A stretch of DNA of 64,000 bases. Origin: Gnomoniopsis sp. IMI 355080. Lineage: Eukaryota > Ascomycota > Sordariomycetes > Diaporthales > Gnomoniaceae. Under the pieces are notes generated by a model. That model worked only from the letters and a program-made list of their open reading frames with translations, was not told the origin of the DNA and searched no databases. Position 1 is the stretch's first letter; each line of letters begins with the position of its first letter. The translations under genes and the position numbers were made by a program. Of this stretch, positions 21,121-32,217 are shown piece by piece. The DNA is taken from contig JAPEVC010000042.1 of the NCBI GenBank assembly GCA_027946555.1, forward strand, positions 62,001 through 126,000, given 5' to 3'.

Positions 21121-23125
21121 CTTTGTTGCGAAAGGCGTGTCAGTTTGTGGAAGGATTGTGGAATGTTTGATAGTCCCCGTTGTATCAATACTAGGCGCGG
21201 GGGAGGGGCTGCGAAGAATGTGCTTGGTAGTGAATTGGGGGGAATACGTAACCCCAACTCACGAGAACGAGGTCTTCGGTATTTATATCATGCTAGCCAG
21301 ACACCGGTCCCAAGAAAAAGATGGAGCCCCGCTCGACTGAATTTGGATTGGTCACCAATCGGCAATAAGTGGTAACGCTTCTGTGGAGATTTCGCGGCTG
21401 CGCCGATTGACTGGATACAGCGGCGATATCGATCTTGCGGACTTCGTTGAAAATACCGAGGTCCAACATAGATCTCATAGCCTTCAACTTGATCATAGAC
21501 AATATTAAAAGTCAACGAAAGCAGCTCTAGCAAAGCCTGACATGATACAATGATGTCGTGATTTTGCAGTAATAGTACAGAGAGACCAAGGCATGAGGTA
21601 GGGCTTATCAGCGGATTTTCTTAACATATATTGGCAGTAACATTGCTTCCATTTCAGCACAAGGAATGATATGAACTGCAGCCAGATACTCACCCAGTCC
21701 AACATTCAGCAAATTTCCCAGGTGTGACATTATACATACTTCTACAGACATTTATTTGAGCTGTTCTTGGCCAAGTGACCTGTAATGTGTCCGTTTTTAT
21801 GAACTTCTTGGAAGGGTACAGTGGATGATAGTTCGTAGTAGAGCCTTGCGATTATATAGCTGTAAAAGTACTGCAATATAAGAGCTGATGCTGCCTGCTA
21901 GCCCTGGAGAGAGTACAGCATGCCTACAGCATTGCAAAGTTCAAAGGATGAGCAGCTTCGACTGTCATTTGATGAGCTAGGTATCTACATACCTAGGTAG
22001 TTAGGATGCGAGCTCCTCAGGCCCCCCCTTTGTAAGTAACTTCACTTCAATGCCGGACAATAGACACCTGTGTGCATGCTTCTATAATCGAGTCGACCTG
22101 AACTAACAGCATAACCTAGCTTTGGCGCGGTATAATGTATGGCATGTAGTGGCAATTAGACAAAGATGCTCCGTTACAAAGTACAACAATCTGGGAACTA
22201 GTGTGGGGATGTGTCTTTACTTAAAACAGTCGGATACGGAGTCCATTATCATCATCATTAACATTATTACTTAGTAGATACAGTATTGGGAGATGACCCA
22301 TACCTCACATAGCAAAAGAGATTGGAATAGGACTCAAAGACAGTCCCTCCAAGAGCTAACAGTATATTATCTAGTATGCAATATGCTCTCTGTGAAGCTG
22401 GCCTAAGCCGGAATCCCCCGGTGCTCCAATTACGAAGTCTTTGTGCTGTTCAACTTCAAGCCTATCATAGGCTTAACACTTGTATGTATGGCAATTATCT
22501 TAGTAATAGATATAATATGCTTCATGTTGTAATCGTCTGCAGAACATTGAACATTGTGGTCATTTGGGATGTGGAGCTTCATCTTTTCGGCTTCCTCGGG
22601 GTCTGTTGTGGGGGGGGGGGGCCTGCTTCTTCTTTCGAGAACATTCCAAGTTCCCTGCACAATAGATCCTTGGCTGATGTTGTCCAGGGTCCAGCCCCGC
22701 CTGCCACCTACCATCTTACCATCGGGGAGAGGCCCCATCCCCTCGGGGCTACCTAAAGTTCGCTACAATAACGGTGTTCAGTGTTGAACTGACGACATTA
22801 CTAGTTCAGGACCCTGAGATGAACTCTTAACAACCTCTCTCTTGACCTTTTCAACTCCTCACGACCCCTAGAAACCGCATTAAGGTTCTCACATGATCAT
22901 AACTTTCATGCAAGCCTATCACATTGGTTGACCATCATTACCTAGAAACTCCGACATAGGAAGACGCACCTGGGCATCTGGGCCACTACTCGACATCACC
23001 TGCTTCTCACAATCTCCTGTCTGCCTGTAGCCCGCCTCCCATATTCTCGACAAGTTGAGCCGGTTCAAGGCATCCGACCACACTGGTTCTCACAAACTCA
23101 CCGGAATTGCAGCTGGACACCAATT
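21121..23125. other. Intergenic, 2.0 kb, AT-rich
   Basis: The second longest stretch in the window without a credible gene. It has stops in all frames, a run of ten or so G near 22612-22621, a TACCTAGGTA palindrome at 21990-21999 and a short ATC/ATT-rich tract near 22250. The 5' side should hold the promoter of the EthD gene and the 3' side that of the U-box gene. Confidence 0.45.
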
Positions 23126-24065
23126 ATGGCAATCCAGGATGCATTGCAGTTGAAGGAGCAGGGAAACAAACAGTTTCTCAAGGGCCACTATGCAGGTGCA
23201 GAAGGACTGTACTCCCAGGCGTAAGTTGAGTTATGATGCTAGATGTACTTGTGGTGGCTCCTCTTGCTTGCCTACCTACCCTACCTAGGTATGTGGAGCA
23301 GTGAGGGCCGTCGTGACTGACGATGCGCACCTCAGAATCATTGCGGATCCCAGGGACCCCAAGCTATATACCAACCGTGCCATGGCAAGGTGCAAGCTGC
23401 AGCGTTGGGAGGATGCTATAGATGACTGCCAGAGCTGCCTTTCCCTATCCCCTGACAACATGAAGGCCGTCTTCTACATGGCTGAGGCTCAGCTTGAGCT
23501 CAAGGACTACGACAATGCTCTTGAGAGTGCACATCGTGCCTACGAGCTGTTCTCGCACTCCGACGACGGCCTGAAGTCCCTCGGCTCCGTCACGAAGCTT
23601 GTGTTGCGATGCAAGAAGGAACGTTGGGAGGACATGGAGCGCCGTCGCCTGCGCGAGAGGTCTGACTTGGAAAGGGAACTTGTCGACCTTCTGGAGCGCG
23701 AACGCGATGCCGCTCTGTCATCAGCTACGGATGCCATGGAGGTACATGATGTCCAGATCGAGTGGCAGGCCAAGATTGAGACTCTCAAGGGTACCTTCAA
23801 CCTGGCGCGAGGTGAGGCTTCCAAGCGCCGAGAGGTGCCTGACTGGGCCATTGACGACATCACTTTTGGCATCATGGTAGACCCAGTCATGACAAAGACT
23901 GGCAAATCCTACGAGAAGGCGTCCCTGCTCGAGCACCTCAAGAGGTCCAAGACCGACCCCGTTACGCGCGAGCATCTCGACGTCTCGGACCTTCGCCCAA
24001 ATCTCGACCTCCGGGACGCCTGCGCAGAGTTTCTCGAGGAGAATGGCTGGGCTGTGGATTGGTGA
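23126..24065 (+). CDS. CHIP/STUB1-like TPR and U-box E3 ubiquitin ligase
   Basis: Co-chaperone ubiquitin ligase expected to bind Hsp70/Hsp90 tails and ubiquitinate their clients. Exons 23126..23220 and 23336..24065 (intron 115 nt, GTAAGT..CTCAG) give 274 residues. TPR repeats fill residues 1-115: LKEQGNKQFLKGHYAGAEGL, KLYTNRAMARCKLQRWEDA, and KAVFYMAEAQLELKDYDNA. A charged helical region (about 125-185, ERWEDMERRRLRERSDLERE) corresponds to CHIP's coiled-coil dimerisation segment. The U-box spans roughly 199-270 with VPDWAIDDITFGIMVDPVMT, YEKASLLEHL and DPVTREHL. Domain order and length match metazoan CHIP closely. The intron carries a TACCTAGGTA palindrome. Confidence 0.93.
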
Positions 24066-25168
24066 GAGGCCGACCATGACTCTGGTCTCTTTGATTCGCA
24101 TAGCCGCCAAATCGTGAAATATCCCAGCTCTCGAGCTACTACGTACGGGTGTCTGCCCACAGGCAGCTTTAGTTGCCAGGTCTTCAGGCCCTGTCTGATC
24201 TGCAAGGCCTGGTTTTGCGTAAAGCGCCGAATCGTCAGGACTGTCAAGATTCCAGATTGACAGCTTTGAACGCAGTGTACCACCACCACACACACAATTT
24301 TCTGATACGAAGTACATGCATTTGTTGACCTCAAGAAAGCGGATACCCATTCAACTTGGACAAATGGCATTATCATGGCGTTTAGGAAGCGGATTCGTTA
24401 GACGCCATCTGATCCAACTCCTTAGCTTCGTTGCAGAGTAAAAGAAAGGTCGGGGTAGGGGCAGGAGAGCGTTTTCGCACGATCCTCGACGCAATGAACA
24501 ATCTGATCAAGCATCAAGGCATCCTGTCATTCATTCAGTTCCAAAGTGCCCCCCACCCTTCATATATCACTCCGCCGAGCGCTCCGCGAGCTTTGATTTG
24601 CTTCATGAGATTTTCACCCTTCCCAGTATTCTCGGCCGTCTACGACTTTGATGGCCCTCTCCATCGGGTCTCTTCTTGGGGATTGCTGTCGGCCGCTGTC
24701 ACCCCAAGCTGTCGTATTCCTGAAATTTGAGACTGGTGTTCACAGGAAGTGACGCTCGACATGAAGAAAGGAGCATTCAACCTCAAGCGTAACAATTGCC
24801 GACCGTCGATACTGACCCGTCGTATCTCACTCGTGGCAATATGATCTTGCTGGTGCCCCTACACCACCTTCTCCTACTCCCGTCAATCTGTCCCATTCCC
24901 TTGATTCGAGCAGCTGGTCACCATCTAGTCATATGAACTGAGACTAGGTTCGATGTTTTTGACCGGGTCGCTGAAGCCGCAATTGTGCAGAAAATGGCTC
25001 TCATCAAAGCAGCGAAATGTTCAAACGCCTATTGGCCATGAAAAGACGGGAAACCTGGTCAATGAGCAACGGAACCGTCATGATATATCTATTGTGGTAT
25101 CATAATACATATATGGACAGATCCAGACGATAGCATCTGTTCAGAGATGCGGCGGAGAGGGCTGACAA
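24066..25168. other. Intergenic, 1.1 kb, convergent gene ends
   Basis: Lies between the 3' ends of the U-box gene and ada2. No ORF shows protein character. Confidence 0.45.
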
Positions 25169-26801
25169 CTAGGCTTTGCTGATGTAGCCCCACGCAACCA
25201 TACATTCGAAAATTGTGCCACCCTTGCGCGAGTCAATCCTGCAAATTTCCTTGACCTGCTTCTTCTTGAGTGCTCCATTTCCCTTGCAAGCCTCGCGAAT
25301 AACTTCAGCCTTCATCATTAACCAGGGCTTTGGCTGAATCCGACACACTTCACACAACCTAACCTCCTCAGCCGTCAGAAGGTGCAAGTCGGGCGCGTTC
25401 TCTTGGCTGAGATTCAGAGGATTGACTCCTGAAATGGGCAGGGGTTTATGTTTGGGCTTCTGGTCTGTGCCATTCACTACGATTGCGCCGTTTGTGCCAT
25501 TGACGCCGTTCGCATGATCGCCGTTGATTAATTTGGCATCCCCATTCACCATGCCATTCGGTCTTTTCTGTGCGAGTCGAATCGGGAGCTCGGGGGCGAC
25601 TAGCAGAGCAGCGCCGCTGGGCGGTTCAGGAGGTTGCTGTTGCTTGCTATTCCGTTGCTGCACCGCGAGACGCTCTCTGTCCATCGAGCCCATAGGTATT
25701 GATTTCTGTAGTCGTTGTGTCTTCTCCTGCTCATATTTCTCCCCGCTTCGAAGGTCGCCAATTCCGTTTTGTCGCCATTCTTGAAGTTGTGTAATGGCCT
25801 GCCGTAGGTTCAGCTCATCGATAAGTCCCTGATTAAAGTCATCGAAATCTTTGTGATTCATCATTCGCGCGAATGGCTTCGCCTTGTTCAGGATATCTCG
25901 CTCCTCTTTGGATCGCTTTTTATCCAGCTTTGAATTTTCCCTGTAGTCCAGAAGGTTATGCTCAAATATGACCTTTTTCCGCTCCACACGTTGTGTGAGC
26001 CTAGCATTGTAGATGTTCATGACCGTCAGTTTCAATTCCATCTCTGGCTCCAACTGGCCAGTCGTCGGGTTGATGCCATCGCCGGGCTCGAATTGCATGA
26101 GTTGCACAGCCTCTTCGGCTTCGTTGGCATACTCGGTCTCGAATTCCAGCCGACCGGGCATATAACCTTGAACCTCGTGGCAGGAAGGCACACTGGCAGT
26201 GGGCTTTGTCTTGGGAGGCGGGGGCGGCGCATTCTTAATTGCCTCCTTGCGCTCCTCAATTCTTCGCTTCTTACGGGATTGGAAGTCCTCGCGGGTGGTG
26301 GCCATAGCCAGCGAGGTGTCGTGTGGGCTGCATCGTTCTGGGAGCGGGAATTTGGAAGAATCCAAGTAAACTTTCTCGTAGTGCTCCCGAACTTCGTCCT
26401 TGGTGCGGTAACCCCCGATGTGATCGGCGATATCCACCCAGGAGCCAATGCCGTAAGTTTCGCAGCCTTCTAGCAGGAGCAGTTCCTCGTCGGCACCCCA
26501 ATCTTCGTCGTATATAGGAAATGAGTTTTGTTCTATTACTCGGTAGGGATGTGAAGCAGGCTTATGGTTGTTGCTCTGTTCGCCTTTGGCAAAACATTGT
26601 ACGCATAGATCATATTCGGTGCAGTCGGGATGTGCACATCGTATCCGCACCTGATGGCTGAAGTCAGCAGGTGAAGATACGCATCAGCTAAATTTGCGCC
26701 AGGCTTACAGTCGAGGTGATATCAACGGAGCACACGTCGCATATGTACTTAACACCACCCTCACTCCCCCGACCACCGGTTTTCTTCCTGATAACGCCCA
26801 T
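25169..26801 (-). CDS. ada2: SAGA/ADA transcriptional adaptor Ada2
   Basis: Subunit of the Gcn5 histone acetyltransferase module of SAGA. Exons 26801..26709 and 26650..25169 (intron 58 nt, GTAAGC..ATCAG) give 524 residues. The ZZ zinc finger spans both exons: YICDVCSVDITSTVRIRC, then CAHPDCTEYDLCVQCF and a distal His pair in NHKPASHPY. The SANT domain follows (DEDWGADEELLLLEGCETYG, then GSWVDIADHIGGYRTKDEV). The middle part has the conserved LEFETEYANEAEEAVQLMQF block and a Lys/Arg-rich helical region. A low-complexity NG-rich linker leads to the C-terminal SWIRM domain (LLTAEEVRLCEVCRIQPKPW ... IDSRKGGTIFECMVAWGYIS). It is divergent from the GalT gene. Confidence 0.95.
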
Positions 26802-27586
26802 ATTGGGCCAAATACACAAGGCAGCTGAGGAACGATAGGCAGTCCGGTCGACGTAGTGTGGGAGGGCCAGTTGGATCGGAATGAGAAGGACCCTAGGTGA
26901 TGTGGGTATCGGTTAGGTTAGCGCATGCGCATAGTCAAGGCACACGCAAGTAATGTTGTGCAATGCAAACGCGTTTATTTGATGCGGGACAGTGCTGGTT
27001 GATGAAAGTCGTTGCTGGAAGGTGAGGTGAAGGTGGAAAGTGACGTGCAATCGCATTCACGGTCGACACGGTGCACGGACCCAGACGTGAAGGACGGACT
27101 GTGAGCCGCCAAATTAAGCTCTCCAATACGGAGTGCATAGGTACGTACCTACTACTTACTTATAGGTACCCTAGTAAGGTTACAGGCTACAGCTGTCGTG
27201 CTGGAGGGAAACCAATGGACCCATTGGTCTGCGCGAAAAGAAGCAAAATTAGCTGACATAATATTGCTCCAGTTTGCGGCAAGTCTTTTGGTATTGCCCA
27301 TGCCTCGGCTCTATTTTCCCCGACCGGACGGACTCAGCCGAGGCCAGCCGATCCTATGATGGTACCTTGAGCTACCCTGAGAGATTTCAAGTACAACTGG
27401 TACATTGATACAGTGCAATCACCAATTGCCAACTTGAGAAGAATGACACGATGTGACATGGTTACCTAGGTATGCTTTGCATGTATATAGGTACTTCGTA
27501 CTGTCGCGCCTCCTTGATTTTGGATATCCGTTTCTACACGAGCGCATCATCGGACTTGCTTTCCTAGACCACACTACTCCTCTATC
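26802..27586. promoter_or_regulatory. Divergent promoter, ada2 / gal7
   Basis: 785 bp between opposed start codons. Contains TACCTAGGTA at 27463-27472, CCTAGG at 26892 and a palindrome-like TAGGTACGTACCTA near 27139. I see no classical Gal4-type CGG-N11-CCG site that I could defend. Confidence 0.45.
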
Positions 27587-28970
27587 ATGCCGGACAAGAT
27601 CCTCGACGACATCTCGCATCGCAGATACAATCCTCTGACAGGATCATGGCTGCTTGTATCCCCCCACCGAACAAAGCGCCCTTGGCAGTGAGCACTTGAC
27701 CACAACCACAGTCATAATTCATCACCACCACAGTCAGGATACATCTGACCGTGCTTGAACAGAGGCCAGCAGGAGTCTGCCCAAGCCAACACGCTGCCCG
27801 ACTATGATCCTACGGTCCGTCCCACCCTCCCAGATTCCTCGCTCTTTTTTCTTGAGCGCAGCTTGAAATGCCTCGCTGACAACTTCTGCAAATGCAGTGC
27901 TACCTGTGCCCCGGCAATAAACGTGCCCAAGGCGACTCGAACCCCCAATATAAAAACACACTGGTCTTTGTAAACGACTACAGCGCCGTCAAAGAACAAC
28001 AAGCCGCCTACAGCCCGCCACAGCCAACCAACAGCGATGATCTGTCCGCCCTCCTCCTGCGTGCTGAACCCGTCACCGGCAAGTGCTTCGTCTTGACCTT
28101 CAGCGCCAAGCATGACCTCACCCTGGCCGACATGTCACCTACCGACATTCTGCCCGTCATCGAAACCTGGACCCGCATCTATGCGTCCCACCTTTCACCA
28201 TCTCACCCGCTTGCCAACGCTGCCGCGAAGCTGCCGCTGCTACAAAAGGAGACGGCACCTGAGGAAAGAGTCGAGAAGCCAAAGGAGCAGCTGCGCTATA
28301 TGCAGATTTTCGAAAACAAGGGCGCTGCGATGGGCTGCTCAAATCCGCACCCGCATTGCCAAATCTGGACCACTTCTACGATGCCTGAGGAGCCCGGCAA
28401 GGAAATTGTGGCCATGAGCAAGTATCGCGCCGAGCACGGTGGTCGGCATTTGCTAGCCGATTATGTCAAGCTTGAGATCGAAAAGGGCGAGCGCGTCGTC
28501 TGGCAGAACGACGGCTTTGTGATTGTATGTCCCTGGTGGGCAATCTGGCCTTTCGAGGTCCTGGTAATCCCCAAGCGGCATGTGCGCGCGCTGGTAGATC
28601 TGAGCGATGTCGAGAGAATGTGGTTCGCAGAGGCAGTTCAGGAGGTCACCAGGCGCTATGACAACTTGTTCGAATGTAGTTTTCCCTACAGTAAGTCCTT
28701 TCCCTTTCCATACTCGCATGTTGATTGCTCATAGAACAATCAGGCTCTGGAATTCACCAAGCACCACTCGATGGCACCGACCAGGAGGTCGAGGATAGTT
28801 ATTTTCACATGCATTTCTATCCGCCCCTCCTGCGGTCCGCTACAGTGCGCAAGTTTTTAGTGGGGTACGAATTGCTTGCAGAGCCGCAAAGAGATATTAC
28901 ACCTGAGCAGGCGGCGGCAAGACTAAGGGGTTTGGGAGGGGAACTGTATCGGAAGAAGCTGGCTGAATAG
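27587..28970 (+). CDS. gal7: Galactose-1-phosphate uridylyltransferase (GalT)
   Basis: Leloir pathway enzyme that exchanges galactose-1-phosphate with UDP-glucose. Four exons, 27587..27687, 27763..27814, 27898..28690 and 28744..28970, total 390 residues. Exon 1 encodes MPDKILDDISHRRYNPLTGS with the SPHRTKRPWQ substrate block. Zinc-site cysteines lie in CYLCPGNKRAQG (Cys52, Cys55). The active-site HPH is in NPHPHCQIW (His202, His204), with His204 the expected nucleophile. Intron 2 uses an unusual GTCCGT donor. The last intron has two in-frame acceptors; the CAATCAG one (28743) gives FPYSSGIHQAPLDG, the best family fit, while CATAG (28734) adds three residues. The C-terminal block YFHMHFYPPLLRSATVRKF is typical. 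Confidence 0.94.
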
Positions 28971-29253
28971 ATACAGGATGACCTAGACTCGAGCAGCTTA
29001 TAGACGGTGCGGCGTGCACTTTTTGGTCCTCTGCACGTATTACACATTATGATATGCAGTGCTTGGTGAGCACATGCCTTGCGACAACCTAAACAAGGCC
29101 AGTCTTCCAGCATCGCCTCCAAGCGCACTAGCTCACAGCAGCATTTCGCCCATTGTCTGCCTTGAACTAAGGTTCCTTCTAGGAGAGCATTTCTGGTCCG
29201 ACCCAGCGAAGTGCCTAGCGTACATCTATTTTGCTCGGTACCATCCCTCGGGC

Positions 29254-29824
29254 TTACCTTACGTAGTTCGAATACTGCAGCGTCATCCACACACTTCCCC
29301 CAATGCCCGCGGATAACGGAAACGCGTGCTCCCAGCCCAATTTCAACGTCTTGAACACAACGATCTCGCTAGTGAAATGCGACACCGCCAATAGATGCGT
29401 AAACAAGCAGAGCTGGTATAACGCGGGGTCGTTGACGCGGTATGCGCCGTAGACCCGGATCACACCAGCCAGAATAGTATATACACCGAAGAGGCGCGCC
29501 GCAAGGGGCGTCACTTGGTCGGATGGTGCGGCGGCGGGCTTGTTTTGTTTGGCGGCGGTTGCTGCGGGGATGATCTTCGAGACGGAGTCTGGAGAGGCGG
29601 CGGAGGAATTGGAGACGAAAAGCCCATTGTAAATGCGGCGGGTATAGTGCAGGGTGAAGAGGTTTTGTGCACCGTTGCCTATAGCAGCCACGGAGACCTG
29701 GTAGGTGCAAAATGTCAGTTTGAAGGCTCTCACTCGGCATAGGCTCATTAGGTCTTACAAGTAACAGATAGTATGGCAAATAGCCATCCTCAGCAGAGGG
29801 CAGGAATGAGCTTAACTGGTCCAT
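29254..29824 (-). CDS. erg28: Ergosterol biosynthesis scaffold Erg28
   Basis: ER membrane protein that tethers the C-4 demethylation enzymes (Erg25, Erg26, Erg27) in yeast. Exons 29824..29759 and 29697..29254 (intron 61 nt, GTAAGA..ACCAG) give 169 residues. Four hydrophobic segments are visible: LPYYLLLVSVAAIGN, the segment starting TPLAARLFGVYTILAGVIR, the ALYQLCLFTHLLAVSHF block, and FPLSAGIGGSVWMTLQY. Family motifs include QNLFTLHYTRRIYNG, RVYGAYRVNDPALYQLCLFT and FHSE-like HFTSEIVVFKT. A Pro/Ala/Lys-rich insert after residue 50 (SKIIPAATAAKQNKPAAA) makes it somewhat longer than the yeast protein. It shares a promoter with the ketoreductase at 30243. Confidence 0.95.
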
Positions 29825-30242
29825 CTTGAGACACTTGTGGTGACAAACCGATGATGTCTCTGTAACGTGCAAAAGGCATCACTTGACAGAGACAATCATT
29901 TGAAAGTGGTCTGCGAAGAATGGCGTGTTGGTGCTAATGGCAGACCACCTTTAATACAGTGCTGTGTCTTAGTACAGTACCTACCGGGCCTAACCTACTC
30001 CAAGCAGGGTGGAGCTAGGATGTGGCGCGTTACCTAGGTACTACCCAGTAGGTACTTGCATGCACCTACCTCAATTGATGGTTGCCCCAAGGCCCAATAC
30101 CCCTGCCCAACCGTTATTTGTTGAATTTGTTGGACTACACATCTATCAACCTAGGTAGGTACCGAAGTACGTACTTCTTCTTTTCCCTTGCACATAGTAC
30201 ACCAATACTGGTCAAACCCTTCAAAGCCTACTCCATAGCACT
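29825..30242. promoter_or_regulatory. Divergent promoter, erg28 / 3-ketoacyl-CoA reductase
   Basis: 418 bp between opposed start codons of two ER lipid genes. Holds TACCTAGGTA at 30031-30040, a one-mismatch copy AACCTAGGTA at 30148-30157, and several TAGGTA/TACCTA half-sites between 29978 and 30175, the densest group in the window. Confidence 0.6.
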
Positions 30243-31291
30243 ATGGCAGGAATCACGCAGATTTTGTCTTCTGTCCCCCAGCCAGTCCAATGGGCCCTGG
30301 CTAGTATTGGAGCTTTTGTTGTTGCTAGCCGAGTGCTGAGCTATGTGCAACTGCTGCTGGAGCTCTTCATCCTCAGTGGCACCAATGTATGATGCAGTCT
30401 CCAATCTTATCAATTGACAAACTTTTACCTGACTTTTTGTCCCTATAGCTCCGGAAATATGGCCCCAAGGGCTCTTGGGCGGTCGTCACCGGTGCCTCTG
30501 ATGGCCTGGGCAAGGAATACGCCAAGCAGCTTGCCGCGAAAGGCTTCAACATTGTACTCGTCTCTCGCACGCAGTCCAAGCTAGAGGCCCTCGCCAGCGA
30601 ACTCTCCACCGTGCAGACCAAAGTCCATGCCATGGACTACTCGAAAGACAGCGAGTCCGACTACAACCGCCTGGCCGAGCTGGTAGCCAACCTCGACGTC
30701 GCCATGCTGATCAACAACGTCGGCCAGAGCCACAGCATTCCGACACCCTTTATCGAGACAGATAAGAAAGAGCTGCAAGATATTGTGACGATCAACTGCT
30801 TGGGCACTCTGAAGACTACGCAGATCATTGCGCCTGGCATGGCACAGCGCAAGCGCGGCCTGATACTGACGATGGGCTCATTCGGCGGATGGATGCCCAT
30901 CCCATACCTGTCAACCTACAGCGGCAGCAAGGCCTTCCTGCAGCACTGGAGCTCCGCATTGGCCGGCGAACTAAAGTCGAGCAATGTTGATGTCTACCTC
31001 GTCCTCAGCTATCTGGTGTGCTCAGCCATGAGCAAAGTCAAGCGCCCGAACACTATGGTCCCTACCCCCCGTCCATTTGTCAGGGCTGCTCTTGGAAAGA
31101 TTGGGTTGGGCAACACACAAAACATCGCTTACTCGTATACGCCATGGTGGAGCCATGCACTTATGCAATGGTGGGTGGAGAAGACGATAGGATTTGGAAG
31201 CAAGCTGGGCATTGACTTCAACCTCAAATCACACAAGGACATTCGCGTCAGGGCTCTGCGGAAGGCTGAGCGGGAGGCGAAGAAGGCCTGA
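30243..31291 (+). CDS. Very-long-chain 3-oxoacyl-CoA reductase (Ifa38/KAR)
   Basis: ER short-chain dehydrogenase that performs the first reduction in microsomal fatty acid elongation. Exons 30243..30386 and 30449..31291 (intron 62 nt, GTATGA..TATAG) give 328 residues. The N-terminal hydrophobic segment (residues 12-47, WALASIGAFVVASRVLSYVQ) is the membrane anchor. The NADPH site is TGASDGLG (62-69); NNVG follows; catalytic Ser192, Tyr205 and Lys209 lie in MGSFGG and YLSTYSGSK. The C-terminus ends in a lysine-rich ER retrieval-like tail (KAEREAKKA). Start Met and length agree with yeast Ifa38 (YBR159W). Confidence 0.95.
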
Positions 31292-32217
31292 AAGTGAGCC
31301 GTGTGGGTACATCGCACTCGCACCAGGCATGAGCGGAAGGCAATCAAGCTGTTTAGGCGCGAGCTAGATTTAGAAGTTCAGGCGAGGGAGATGTTGGGAA
31401 CCATTACTTACTGTAGAACCGGAAGCTTAGCACAATTTTCTTACGCCCCAAAGGGCCAGCTGGGTGAGTGATGGACTGTAGCAGAGGATTGTCCAATGTT
31501 GGGCCGACCACTACATACCTAGGCCTACGGAAATGACAAAAGCATGATGCACTATTAGGTCGTTGACTGCTGTCCGGTGCAATGGGTGCCTCGTCCGGGA
31601 TTCTGGTGCCTTGAAGAGTCGTACCGGAGAGCGTGGAGCGCGACAGGTTCGCGTTGAGTCAGGCTCCACTCACATTTTAGCGCCGTCCAAGCTTTCCCTG
31701 TGGCATCCCTGCAAAGAATTATAACAGGGACTGCAATTGCGACCTGCAGCTACAAGTCGCATCTGAAATTCGAGGCTGTCTCATTAGCAACCTCGTCGTT
31801 CCACTTGCGACCTTCCACCTCAGCCGACGGAATTCGAACGAGCCTCCGCGACCCTCTTGACCTTTCTATTTTTCTCGACATCTTTTTTTGGTTTCTATTT
31901 TCCAAGCTTTCGATGCCGTCATAGTCGAGAGCTTCGATCATCTTGTCAACTCCTCCGCGCGAAGGACGGAGCAGCACGGCCTCGTCTTCCTTGGTCCCGC
32001 CCCGACATCGAGCTGCTTCTGCTTCCTCCTCCTCCTCCTCCTCCTCCTCTTCTTCATCTTCTGCATCTGCTGCTGTTGCCGGTCTGTCGTGAACCTTCGT
32101 TTTCGTTGCTCAGACAATTCTGCCCAGGTCTCGAGACCATCAGAGCCACGGGCAAGGAGACCCCAATTGACGATCGGCCCTCGCCCCGAAAGAGCCCAAG
32201 CAGGCACACCACACACC
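31292..32217. other. Intergenic, nucleoporin promoter and leader
   Basis: 926 bp with no gene. The last 350 bp are pyrimidine-rich and include a CCT/CTC trinucleotide run (about 32022-32052). The nucleoporin frame stays open upstream through this leader but without any ATG, so the leader is not translated from AUG. Confidence 0.5.

Noticed and set aside
22376..22756. 126-codon ORF in the 21-23 kb gap
   Set aside because: Contains a poly-G derived glycine run, no homology blocks and no splice support.
32022..32052. CCT/CTC run as a coding poly-Leu tract
   Set aside because: Lies upstream of the nucleoporin ATG with no in-frame AUG before it; treated as leader sequence.
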